DNA of 64,000 bases, taken from positions 4,854,820 to 4,918,819 of the forward strand of contig CM037843.1 of assembly GCA_021234535.1 (NCBI GenBank), given 5' to 3'. The position numbers were made by a program, and so were the translations under genes. The stretch comes from Stichopus chloronotus. Taxonomy: Eukaryota; Echinodermata; Holothuroidea; Aspidochirotida; Stichopodidae. Shown piece by piece: positions 13,376 to 25,388 of this stretch. The first letter of the stretch is position 1; every line of letters starts with the position of its first letter. The notes below the pieces were generated by a model. That model did not search any database, was not told where the DNA came from, and worked only from the letters and a program-made list of their open reading frames with translations.

Positions 13376-16300
13376 ATGGTGAGTTTGATGTGAAGATCAA
13401 ATTAATTGCCGCTGTGTCTGATCGAACCAAGCAATCGTAGGCTATTCCTAAGTTAGGCTAGGCTTCAGTCCTGGTCTAGCGGTAGCGTTAACTACACACT
13501 GACTTACGAGTTGCGTTAACCCTCGCCTAACGTAAGTGGTGAGCTTAGCTAAGTAACCTGTTTTCTGTATCTCCAGGTGTAGGTTACTCGAACGTAGGCT
13601 ACGGTAACTTTCTCATCAAGATAAATAGGTGCCATCATTTTTTTTTTCAGTGCAGCAAAGTCTGTGGTCTTTTGCCGTCAACATAGTCCTCACTCCTTTG
13701 CCAGTGTTACTGTTACTTAGGCCTGTTATGTTAGTCAACTCAGTCTCAACTGAAGCCTATTGAACTTAGTTTGACTTTGAACTTTGAAGGATAGCCTAGG
13801 TCTATGGGAGGGTGCCTATAGCCCCTCAGAAGCGCCATGAAGGAATAATTATTGCTAAATTAATATTATTTCTGTTGATATACATTAATTAGTATTATAT
13901 CAACTGCAGTGGTAGGCCAGTAATACTGCCCACATCTCATGGTTTGATTAACTTAAAGGAATAACTTCCAGTTGCCCAAACTTTATTCTGAAGCATCAGC
14001 TAAATCTTTTAAATCTATACCTTACAACTATCTTTCAAAGTATTTCAAAATATTGTGTGTTCAAAGTAAATAAGTAACTTGCATAAATTTAGCAATACAG
14101 TCACAAAAATATTGTCACTTGATGTAAAAGAGCCATCTATGAATTAGGATAGGGGACTATACAAATTGGGGTGACTGCATTTTCCCCTTAAACATACAGG
14201 TAATTTGTATTCTTGCCCTAGGTAGGCCTATGCTAAAGATTAAAGTTGATGCATATTTCACAGTTTTCCACCCCTTCTTGGATATTCCTTCTGTGAGACC
14301 CACAGAACCTCACAAACAGGATTGAACAGGTCCAGCACAGGGTTGCTTGCTTGAAGTTCTTAATGACCTCTCTAGCGTCTAGGCATAGACGCTACGTAGT
14401 AGTGCTGCGTCTGTGTAGTAGTGTTAGTGTTAAGTCAACTAGGTTTGTCCCTGATTGCATAGTTTGTTAATTACATGCTGACTTAAATGTTGCGTTTTAA
14501 ACTGCATGGGGACGAATGCTTTGTGCCTGGGTTTGGGGTGCAGGAGCGTGCTTAAGGGTCTGGCTGGGGTGCAGGAGTGAAACCTAACTGGGGTCCTTCG
14601 GACTCAGTCACCCAAAGAGCTGCCATTATAGGCATTTTGAGGCCTTAGAATGCTTATTTTGAACATTTAAATTGGATTTTTTGGAGGACATACAGTAATG
14701 CATTAGAAATCATTCTGATTGCTAAAAAATATCACAGTAATCCTGCTTTAAATTGGTTTTCCATTGATTATTCCATGTTTGAGTCTACCTTCTTCTGATT
14801 GCTTTGACTTCAGATGGCAAGCGTTCCCTCGAAATTGAATTAAACTTTTCTTCACCCTGTTGCAGTTGTATCTCCTACTGTATGTGTCCACAAACCTGTG
14901 GTGGTGCCAAACACAGCTCATTGAGCAAGACAATCATGTAACACTCTCTCATTGCATGCCGATTCATCTTAAAATTGGTACATAAATTGCGGGAGAACTT
15001 CCACAATCTGACCAAAGCAATCCGAGTTTGACCCTGTCTCCACTCAAAGCCAGGGGAAATTCAAGTAGGCAAAATATCCTTCGCAACTATAACTAAACTG
15101 GGTTTACTTACTACTGAACTTAGTCTACCTATTGATGACCTCCTGCAGCCAACCAAACATCCATCATGACACCAACATTCCAACTCTTGGTCAACTTCTT
15201 CAGATAAAAAGATTACTTAAAATTTACAGTAGCTACTTACCGGGAACTATCGAAGAGTGGAATTCCTTTTAATTAGATTTATCCTCAATCACAGACTATA
15301 ACTTCATAAGATCTGCAAGAACAAAATCCTGGAATACCTTAGCAACGCAACCAAGGGAGAAAGAAAGATTAATACTATCATGTACTTACTGTACTGTATG
15401 TCCACTGTGACTTTGATTGCTTCTCCACTCTCAGAATAACAGAACATTGATCAGTGGCTGCATGGGTGCTTCTTTCCTGGGGTGCCGGAGTCTCAAGTAG
15501 TGCTTGTCATCATTTACATGCTAGTTTTAATTGCAGAAAGAGGTGGAGTGCCACCATCGGTTGGTGCAAAATGTACTGGTCAGAAAATTTTTGGATGAAA
15601 ATACTGTACCCTCTGGATCGCCGGAAATTGTCGTGGGCTGTGGCCCCACAACCTGGCCCTAACTGGCATTGATGTACAACACATGTCCACTGTGACTACG
15701 ACTGCAACGCTGATCCTCTCCTCTCAGGCTCCGACTGCATTGTACACCATTTACAGTACAGGCCAAAGTAATTATCTGAATCTGTGCAGAAATTCTGTGC
15801 AGACAATGATCAGACAATCTCTCTTGTTCACATGAAGTCACTGACATCATTGCTTTTGGCCTGTACTGCAATTTGGCTCATGAGGTACAGTTGGTTGCAT
15901 TGATGTATGCTCACGAATTCTGATACTGTGGGTAGTATGAAATGTTACAGTCGATGGACATTTGCACTATTATACATACCTACTTTGCTCGAATATCATT
16001 ATTTTTCATGCCACACTGTTTGTCGTTCATGTCCTGTTATGAGTAACACAGTTTTTCTTTAAGCTGCTTTTCTTTTCAATAGTCACTAGCTTGATGTTAC
16101 ATACATGTAATATAAATTTGAAATTCAAATTGAACATTGTTCATGAATACAGTACCGTAGGTACACAGAGATACTTAGGCTGCAGTGTAATATTGTGATG
16201 ACACAATATTGATGGCTCTGTCCCTTATCAAGAGGATTCTGAAATGTGGCTGGGAGATTGTACACTCATTAGGGCTGTGACTTTGCAATTAATGTATTAA

Positions 16301-19300
16301 ACGTTTAATCGCATTGTTTTGCGATTAGTCGTCGATTAATCGCATATATGTGGACTACCCAAGCATGCAAGACTTGCCGCGTTCTTTTTATTAAACATTA
16401 AGTTAGCAGGCAATTAATCGGCGATTAATCGCTAATCGCTCACAGCCCTAACACTCATTTTTGAATTTGAAGTCAAATTAGTTCTGGGACAATCCTCCTC
16501 TCCTCCCCCCCCCCCCCTGCTGATAATTTTCCCCCTTGACAATTATATCCTGACTCAGACAAATCCCCTACACTCCATCCTTGCCAGAATTCTCCAGGGT
16601 GGAATTCTCCAGGTCAGAAATTGTTTAGGTGGAAATTGTCCAACATATAATGAAACACTATTGTAGCCATGCAGCTAAGCTTGCTTGTGTATAACTTTGA
16701 CTCTGTAAAAATGTTAGTGTGCACAACAATGTCATCATAATTATACTGTAGCAGACCTTGACAAGTGTGGGTTTAAATGCTGGGCCCAAAGTACAGCTTA
16801 TTCACAGTAGGTGCTTAAGACAAGTGTAAATTTTAACTGATTATCATGCTCTCAAAGTGTTTACTTTATGGAGCCTTCAGGTTCTTCTGCCCACAAATCC
16901 TGTCAAAATGGACCCTATACTTGGAACTTTCAAAAATTAAAAAAAAAAAAAAGAAAAATCAGTGACCTTCAGTGTAAATGAGGAAAATTGGTGAAATGTA
17001 AACAGCTGTCATGGCAACAGAAGACAGGTGAGGAGGAAAGTGCAAATGTACTTTAGTTCACAATTAATGTCACACTGCACTGAAACTTTGCTCTACTGTA
17101 TTGTCATTGTATATGCATGCAGTATTCATCAGTGGTAACTGAAGTAAGCTTGATGTACTGTATCTTACTGAATACCTCCAGCCCGGATTTTGTGTTGAGA
17201 TCTTGTTAGTGTCAGATCTATGTGACTGGAGGTCAAATTGCTTCTCACTTAGTTGCTCAAGTTTTGATCAAGTTTGTTCAGGGCCACTTCTGTTGAGATC
17301 AACTTTAAATTGCTACCAAAACCAGTAAGTGGTAGTCTCAATGAATAGCAATGACTTAATTAACAGTGTTTCTCAATGTCTTGGAATGTGATAAGCTCAT
17401 AGAGTCTATACTGTATGCGTTTTCAGTCTTTTTCAATGCAGGTTTCTTTGAAATTCTGACTTCTGTCAAAAGGTAATAAATGAATGGAACGGCAACCACC
17501 GACATTAAAACAATCTTGTGTTGTTGTCAACTAACAATCCAAACTTGTCCCCTGTGCATGTTCACCTTATGTAGTCCTTAAAGTATGTAATTTATGTTGG
17601 AAAACATAATTTCCTAGGTTGCTGTACCATGAGCGCAACCTGCGTTTTGTTGTCTGAAGGATCACAAAGTCAATGCTGAATATTTTATCTGACTCTTGTT
17701 TTGAACAATTTAGCTATGCTACAGTAATGCCTAAACTGATTTAGATATCTGAAGGACAAAATCATCTCAAATTTCTGGTTGTCGTACAGATAGTAATTTA
17801 ATTTTCCTATGCAAACAGCTTGCTGGAGGATGTCATACAACGTGTAGTGCAAATGTATTAATCTATTTAAGGATAGGTTTGAGGTTTGTTCAGTTTGGCA
17901 TATATGCCTTCTCTCTTCACAGTGTTCTATAGATTTTATTGATGTAGAGGTAGCAAGACTGTAACACTTAGCAAGGTTGATGCCTGTTGTTTTTATTGTT
18001 TTTTGTTTTTTTTTTTGTCTTTGCAGGGGAATGAAGCATCCCTTCCCATGGAAATGTGTTCCAATTGTAAGTATTAAATTAGTTCACTTAATATGAGATA
18101 GTGAAAATCTCCATTCACTTTCTTGCAGAATGTCAAGCTTTAAGGCTTATACATTTATCATTTAGATTTGCTACATTTACATTATATGCACCTTTGCGAA
18201 AAAGTCAAAGATGTGTTTGAAATATCCAGATAAGTATGTTAACTAGCATGGAATGGCGTTTTTTCTGTACTCTCCTTGCTCTGGAAAATAATGTAAAATA
18301 ACAGTACTGTGCTTGTCTCTCAATAAGTATATGTGGATGAGCTTATACACCAGGGTAGTTCTCAAAATCTATCTAGGACTTACAAAAAAAAAGAACTGGT
18401 TAATTTGATTCTTGTTATAACAGTTTGTCATTGAACCCCAACTGCTGGACTCATTCTTCCACTCACACTAGTAGGACCAACCTATGAGAATATTGTGATT
18501 GACGTTTCACCTGATTCGTAGCTGATCATCCCCATCTTCTTAGCTGTCTTGGCTTTCTACACAAGTTGCGTAGACACTCGTGTCTGAAAGGCAGAGCTAA
18601 GGATGTGCCAGAATCCAGAGCTATATGAAAGATGGAAATTACCATAAGGCTGGGTTGCTTCTACAAGTTCCCTCAATTTACCAAGACAATTTCTAAGGAC
18701 AATTTCTCGATACACTGTGTCCTGGTTTGATATCGTGTCAAGCTGTTCACAGTTTTAGATTCAAATTATTGTGTCAAGCTATTCACAGTTTTAGGTTCAA
18801 ATTATTGTACTGTAGATGATTACAATTTTGCTTGATTGTCAGTCTGTCAGTCAGCTTAGAGATAATGGCTTTCTCTTGTAGCTTTATCAATAGCGCCATT
18901 CCACTGTGAATCATAAAAGTAGTACAATGAATTGTTAAATGTTTTCAATGTATTGTGCTTGCTACATGTTTCACTCTTCCGAAGGCTATAAATTATCATA
19001 TGGTCAGGATGGATAGGATTAATGACTTCCCAAATATTTACATGACCTTCCTATATTGTTGTCTTTCTTCTCAGTCGACGCAGATGAAATTCGTCGTCTA
19101 GGGAAGCGGTTCAAGAAGTTGGATCTGGATAACTCGGGAGCCTTAAGCGTCGATGAGTTCATGTCGTTGCCAGAGTTGCAGCAGAATCCATTAGTACAAA
19201 GAGTCATCGACATATTTGATGAAGATGGGAATGGAGAGGTTGATTTCAAAGGTAAATGTAGTGTTACGATTGCCAGAAGTGCCTTTGTCTTATTTGTATT

Positions 19301-21850
19301 ATAGACAGCATTGTGATTTCATTCTTGGGTTTTGAACAGAGATATCTGTGATATTCTCTTGTAAGTTCTACTCTTACACTCAAAACAAAATATCATTGAA
19401 AAAAATGTTTTCTCAAAGTGACAGGTGTATGTTTTATTCGCCATTTACGTGACATTTTTGGTGTTAATTACATTCAACTTCCTCGTAAGCATTTTTTACT
19501 CGGTGTTTGTGATACAGTGTCTGCAAGTTTGGAACAATATTCTAAAGATGCAGAGTAATTTATTGCATATTTCCTTGTTGCTAGTTCCATAATATGTTCA
19601 CTCATATTCTATGTTAGCTTCATGATGTTTTTTTTATCAGAAGGCCAGTGATGTCTTGAAGCAAAATCTTCCTTGAGATTTGATATGCCATGTAGGAGGA
19701 CAAACCTTCATTGGATGTCTATGTTACTTCTGACCTCAGCGTAAATACTCCCCTCTCTCTGCTCATAGTAAATTTATGGATGTTGCTCAGTTGCACTCCT
19801 GTCTGCTGAAAGGTTCCCTGCATGTTGTATCGGCCTACATAGCAGGATTAAATTTCTTACTTCCTGTTGAATCACCCAGCCCCTAATGTGACATGTCATC
19901 ATCTGTTGATATTGTATCACATTAATTTGGTTGCCAATAATATTATATGAAACTCAAAATTGTTGATACAAGGCCATACATTGAAGTAGAACTCATATTC
20001 GCTTTGTACGCAAACTACTGTTGTTAACAATCAATTTGGCATCCATGTTTGTAGTGTAACAAGTAAAACTGTCCTAGTACTATTTTGCAGTAAGAAGGAA
20101 AAAACTTTCCGTAACCCAGTTTAGCCAAAGGAATCCCTACAACCCAGGAGTGCAAAGTGAGACAGGGACCTTTACTCTGTGTTACAGTCATTTATGTATT
20201 ACTCGACAAATTTCGTTCGATTGGATATTCATGGTATACATACAGCACCCTCCTTCATTCATGTAATGGTTCTGTCCATGACCGGACAATTCTCCCCCCC
20301 CCCCCCTCCCAGGACAATTTTCTGCTTACAAGTTTTCCCTGGAGACTCCCCCTCCAACAACCCATTCCAGACAATTCCCAACTGGGAGAATTTCCCTTTA
20401 AACATCTCCCCCATGATAATTCAGGGGAATTTGTCACAGGGAATTGTCCTGGGAGGCGGAAATTGTCCAAGAACTGTTCTATCAACTTCTGTTTGTTTCC
20501 CTTGTTTAGAATTTATCCAAGGAGTCTCACAGTTCAGTGTAAAAGGTGACAAGGAATCAAAACTAAAATGTAAGTATATCTATATAAGTATGCAAGTACA
20601 TTTGCAGGAGGTTAGCTTGGGGTGGTGATGGTGATGGTGGTGTTGGTCTGAGGGTGGGGGAGGGGAGGAAGGTGTGGCGACAGCTGGCAAATAGGAATGC
20701 CTGTACAGGGAATAATTTAGTCGTCAAAATTTGCATAACAGTTTACAGGTATTTGTTGCAAAATCTGTAAAATTTACCATTTGTGTAGTAAAGTGAGATG
20801 TCAAACTGGGTGACTTATTGCCTGCTTGTATTGAGAAATGAATGGACCAACAAATGAAACAAGTATGGTCACAAAAATATATTACTGAATGAATGCAAAA
20901 ATAAACTGTTCTGGACATGTATAACCCACTAAAGTAAACAAAATTCAGAAGGCATTGCTGAACCAATGATTTCTACACTAGTCAGTTGTATATACAATTT
21001 GTGATTACATCACCTGTTTGATGCACAAGCGGTCGCAACTGACAAGACGATACAGATAGATAGACAGATGTATAGCATGAAGTCCCAGGCCAAGGATTTT
21101 GAGACTGGCTTCTGTTGTAGTAATAACAGATGTTTAGAACCACACAGTCTGTTAATTTCAGCTGTTAGATCTGGCTACTCCTACCTGCTTTCTTTTGAAA
21201 CATTTTCTGTTTCTTTTGTTGAATGTTTTCTGTTTCTTTTGAAACTCATACTTTTTTTTTAAATTCTCTTTTGCAGTTGCATTTAAGATCTATGATATGG
21301 ACAAAGATGGTTTTATCTCAAATGGTGAACTCTTCCAAGTTTTGAAAATGATGGTAGGTTCCAACCTCAAAGATTCCCAGCTGCAGCAAATTGTGGACAA
21401 AACAATATTCAATGCAGATAAGGACGGAGATGGAAAGATATCCTACGAAGAATTCTGCACGGTTAGTTGAAGTTTCTTATTAGTACAGTAGTTTGTATTT
21501 GTATCGATCATTATATCCTGTCACAGCTTCCCGTCTCATGTTCCCTCACTGAACAGAGCACCCTTAGTCTCTTCTCCCTTCATTTATTTCGCTTAAAAGT
21601 TGAAACTCAGGATACTTAGAAGTGTGGAGGGAGAGGGAGAAAGAAGTGGGTAAAATTTTGCTGCATATAAGATAAAGTGACTTTTTGTGGGTGGGGACAG
21701 GAAAGGGGGCAGAACAAGCTTTAAGATATAAGCTTAGACAAATTGAAATCCTTTCCTCACTCCTGATGAACTCTTTGGTTTTTTTTTGCCTTTTCTCTGT
21801 AGGTTGTTGGAAACACAGACATTCACAAGAAGATGGTGGTTGATGTATAA
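13376..21850 (+). CDS. PPP3R1: Calcineurin subunit B (protein phosphatase 2B regulatory subunit)
   Basis: This is the EF-hand regulatory subunit that, with calmodulin, activates the cytoplasmic calcium-dependent phosphatase calcineurin. Six coding exons are seen: 13376-13378 (ATG only), 18027-18066, 19075-19251, 20510-20569, 21277-21461 and 21803-21850. All have AG/GT borders and close in phase, giving 170 aa, the same length as vertebrate calcineurin B. The N-terminus [13 protein letters not shown] carries the N-myristoylation Gly2. Four EF-hand loops are visible: [36 protein letters not shown] and [12 protein letters not shown]. The C-terminus is [10 protein letters not shown]. Apart from a few conservative changes it matches the remembered human protein throughout. 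The first exon supplies only the start codon, as in the vertebrate gene as I recall it. Intron 1 is 4.6 kb. It could equally be named CanB in invertebrate nomenclature. Confidence 0.97.
15751..15871. repeat. Inverted repeat, about 120 bp
   Basis: The left arm TTACAGTACAGGCCAAAGTA at 15751-15770 matches the reverse complement of the right arm at about 15851-15871 (TTGCAGTACAGGCCAAAAGC) at about 17 of 20 positions. It could be a small MITE or a cruciform-forming sequence. No target duplication was established. Confidence 0.5.
16270..16450. mobile_element. hAT-type MITE with 8-bp target duplication
   Basis: The ends TAGGGCTGTGA and TCACAGCCCTA are perfect 11-bp inverted repeats. The flanks ACACTCAT at 16262-16269 and ACACTCAT at 16451-16458 are an exact 8-bp duplication, the size hAT transposases make. 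The inside is rich in TTAATCG and CGATTAAT words. At 181 bp it cannot encode a transposase. Confidence 0.9.
16487..16641. repeat. GACAATT-rich repeat block, copy 1
   Basis: The block begins with GGGACAATCCTCC and ends with GGAAATTGTCC. Inside are variants of GATAATTTTCCCCC, GACAATTATATCC, GAATTCTCCAGG and GAAATTGT plus a poly-C run. It is inverted at its ends and related to 20281-20471. Confidence 0.5.
20281..20471. repeat. GACAATT-rich repeat block, copy 2
   Basis: The block begins with CCGGACAATTCTCCCCC and ends with GCGGAAATTGTCC, with internal GGACAATTTTCTGC, GACAATTCCCAACTGG, GATAATTCAGGGG and GGAATTGTCCTGGG. It lies in calcineurin B intron 3. Two ORFs across it (20157-20549 and 20179-20628) are by-products of the repeats. 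Confidence 0.5.
20622..20672. repeat. GGTGATGGTGATGGTGG / G-rich low-complexity tract
   Basis: A purine- and GT-rich run with GGTGATGGTGATGGTGGTG followed by G-rich sequence, inside calcineurin B intron 4. Confidence 0.6.
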
Positions 21851-23187
21851 CCTTAAATATGCAGTGCATTCCAAGTTTTCTGTGTCTTTTCAACCCTGTT
21901 CATGTTTAACCTTGTAAAATATGGTATCTCTTCTGTGGAACTTTCCCTATTCAAAACTCGACTCACCAGTCGAGTTGTTCTTTTCTTTGGTGTGTGACTG
22001 CCTCATCGACAGACATGAAAACATGACCCTCGCCGCCATGCTCTGTATTGTCAAGGTCACCGTGGGTGCTCTTCCAGTCCATCTGATCAGAGAGCAACAT
22101 CTTTTTTCTCAGTTTCTTGTCTTGAGATCAGTTGACCAATAGTAAAAGGATGAAAGATGCCAATGTCTTTGCATCTGCTCATGAATCATCTGATAGGAAA
22201 GTAAAACCAGACTTCACGTGGTCATTTTGTCCTGATCATTCTTTGAGGGACAAGAGTCGCCTTCTGTAGCTCATTCAAGGTAATCACCATCTTGTCAAAG
22301 GAAAAAAGAAATTGGCTCATGGTCTTCATGGGTTTGTCACCTGCTCGTTTGAAGGTCATAATATTTGACATTTGACACATTCATGTGTACCAACCAGCAT
22401 GTGTCTCTGGTTTCAGAATCTCTGCATTCGTATTATGGATGGCTCAAGTTAAAAATCATAAACTTTCACATCCCGTGAAGACAAGTAAAAGACATATATT
22501 GATGACATGCTGTAGGTACAGTAGGTGCAAGAAGTAGTTTTTCCAGGCTTTACAACCATTTGCCGTTGTCTTCATTTTGTTGTCAAAGTTAAGCCAGTTT
22601 GCAGCTGAAGATTGTGCATTTCAGGCAGAAGTTTGACACAACAATGAGTCATCTCGAGATGTGTTGTGGAATGCCCCTGTGGGACATGTGAGGTGTTAAG
22701 CTGCAGAATAGTAAACATAGTAGTGGAAGAAGCGTCCTTTTTCTTTAGGAACGGGAAGGGCTGGCTCTGTGAATCTGGCTGCAATGCTGTAAATACTGAG
22801 TACTGTATTTACTCTGTCAGCTCCATTTGTCAAAGTACAGTCAATTGATGTACATATTTATATCATCAACAATAACAAAAGTGTTATTTATATCGCATAA
22901 TAATAATAATGCATCTTTATCTCATGGTGAGTTTGTAGCTATCAAAATATTTAGTGTCATCTAAAATTAATCACATCAGATACATATACCACACAAGTAT
23001 CATCATGAAATATGTGGCTGGAATTGAAACGTGACATGTTCTCTATGAAAGTATCTGAGCAGATCCTTGTGTAAATATTTAATCTACCAAAAATGTGACA
23101 AAAATCTGCAGTAACCTGTCAACTTTTGTTAGTTGGCACAACCTTACTTGACCAATCTTCAGTGAAAGCTCTGAAGGCATTGCTTTA

Positions 23188-23644
23188 TCCCACGGGTTGG
23201 CAACCACTTTTTATATGAGACCCATATGTGAAATGTGTGCTGGTCTGCAGTGGTTCCTCCAGACTACCTAAGTGGAGCACCACCATAGGTTGGCCTGGAA
23301 CATAGAAGAAAGATTTTTGGTGAAAGACACTTCCTAGATCTTTCAACCGACAGAAAGTGTAAGACAGCAACCACTTGCACGTGGGAAAATGGGTTTTCTC
23401 CTGTACTTTCCTTTTTTTTTTTGCATATACACATCATACCCTTCTCCATCGTATAAATGTTGCTCAGTTGTGTAAATTTAATTTTTTTGTCCAAAATATC
23501 ATTCAGACTTTGTGGCTGTACAAAGACTGAATCAGATGAGAAGCAGTCTTGATCAGGGGTTCCCAGCTAGCAACACAAAACACTGAACCCTGCTGGAGGC
23601 CAATTATCTATGGGATTCTTCACAGTCAATGTGCCGACCCCTGG
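23188..23644. mobile_element. Possible degenerate hAT-type non-autonomous element
   Basis: The left end CCACGGGTTGGCAACC resembles the reverse complement of the right end, CCAGGGGTCGGCAC. A second CAGGGGTTCCCAGCTAGCAAC-like end lies inside at about 23555, so two nested or adjacent elements are possible. No clean target duplication was seen. Confidence 0.35.
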
Positions 23645-24579
23645 CTCTGGGGAATACAATGAATTGTCCTCTCTAAAGCGACCATTACCCTAGTAGGGTC
23701 CTCTGGCAGACTGGACCAACCATGTGACCAGTATTTTCGTACTTTCTCAGATGGTTTCCTTTTTGTGGTATTTCCTTTCTGGCCATCTTCAACCTTGGGT
23801 TTGATGAGTTTGCTGTTGTTTTTAAGAAAGCCTTGTCTTGTTCTGTCTTTTTTTTTTTGAAAGTCAACAGAAGAAAACAGGTTTTCTCATCTGGTAACCA
23901 CTTTTGATACATTTATACATTTTGCTGTGAACTTATTTTGAAATGACAATACATTTTGTTTTTCTATGTTGATTTCTTGATCTTCAGTTTCATTGTCCTG
24001 TTATAGTAGAGAGATGTTGGGAATCTTTTTTCTGAAATCTTGCCACACTTCAGTCTAACTGCTAGGTTAGTTCAGTTCAATCAATTGAACCCTGTGGGTT
24101 TTGGTATGTGCAAGCCGCTCTGATATGCGTGGACTGCCCAAGTGCAACTGTTGCAACATGAACTGTTTTTGGTTACATCTTTTAAATGTTACCTGTTTTA
24201 ATGTCCAATCTTGCTATACAGTTTGTTGACAGTTCTTTTTTTCACAAGGGAAAAAAAAATGTACCTTTGAGAATTTAAGAAGTATTTCACCTGCTGAAGG
24301 AAAACTGCCTCAGAGGCTTATCATTGGATACATAGGAGAGAATGTGAAAATATTGACATTTAGCTGTTGTTGTCCTTGCACCAAGCAGAATCAAAATGAG
24401 ATGTTCCTAACTGAATATTACATTCAAATACCTTTTATATGTATCATCTAACATGGCCAATACTCTCTTCAAGTATTAATTCAGTAGTATCGACAAGCAA
24501 TATACTGTATCTGCTGTTTCTGTATGCATTCTGCAATAGTCCATTTGAATGGTCTTGTAACTGTAAATTTTGTTCTGAC

Positions 24580-24585
24580 AATAAA
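24580..24585 (+). terminator. Candidate polyadenylation signal for calcineurin B
   Basis: AATAAA at 24580-24585 is followed at 24594-24603 by a T/G-rich stretch. It is the first AATAAA I noticed after the stop codon that has a suitable downstream context. The later copies at 25430 and 26313 are alternatives. Confidence 0.4.
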
Positions 24586-24848
24586 TCCCTTGCATTTATT
24601 GTCTTTCTTTAACCAATTTTGAAAGTTGTCATGTTACAAAAAAAAAAAAATCTTCAATGAACGAGGTCATCTCTTTCTATGTTAACCATCACATGTGTTG
24701 TATGGGATGCTATGTCAGACATCAGTAGCTGATATGTTTATGTTGTGCCTATGAATGGTGTGTGCAAGCAGCATTATATCAGTAGGATAACATTTCCAAA
24801 CTGCAGGAAACAATATGCTATATGGCAAAATCAACACCTCTTTGATTC

Positions 24849-25388
24849 ATGCTGGCCTTTAGATGTGAAAGGCACGTACTTATTTTGGTCTTGGTTTTCG
24901 GGTTTCCTTCAGTTTCAAAATCCTGTGAAAAATATACGTCAATTGCTGGATTTTTGCTGGGTGTAGAATCATGCATACTTTCTAAATTGTTATTTGGAGC
25001 TATTCTCTGTTTGGGGGGCAGTCATATCCCAGTGAGGACGCAAGTGGCATCCGTCATCACTTACGCATTAGCACGTGAAGTGATGATGACTAATTTTGTT
25101 CAAATGTCTGTTGGCGGCTGCCACCCATTGGCCATTTTCAGCACCGTTTTGCTCTCGCAAAACCCACCAGATAATACATGCTTCTGGGAGGTGTGCACCC
25201 CCCACCAGGCATGTTGCCACTCTCCCCCTGTGACGCAGCCATCAGCCTCTTACCAAACTGAAATTCGGGAAAGGGATGAATGGTCTCTGTTTAGGGTCAG
25301 GACTAAAAGGCAAGTGTTGGGAGCAGTGAAACCATTTTGCTGGAGGTCTGTGAACTCTTCTCTCTACGAGAGTGTAAATGTGTTGTGA
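24849..25388 (+). other. Unrecognised 179-codon open frame
   Basis: This is the longest plus-strand ATG-initiated frame outside transposons. Its N-terminal part is hydrophobic, with an LVLVFGFPSVS-like stretch, and the middle is Cys- and Pro-containing. No domain or splice structure is recognised. It lies downstream of calcineurin B and may simply be chance open sequence. Confidence 0.15.

Larger units (their letters stand above)
13379..18026. other. Calcineurin B intron 1
   Basis: This 4.6 kb intron lies between the ATG-only exon and exon 2. It holds an inverted repeat at 15751-15871, a hAT-type MITE at 16270-16450 and a GACAATT-rich repeat at 16487-16641. The rest is AT-rich with no recognised gene. 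Confidence 0.85.

Noticed and set aside
20157..20628. Two overlapping plus-strand ORFs of 130 and 149 codons
   Set aside because: They run through a poly-C-containing repeat and across calcineurin B exon 4 in the wrong frame.
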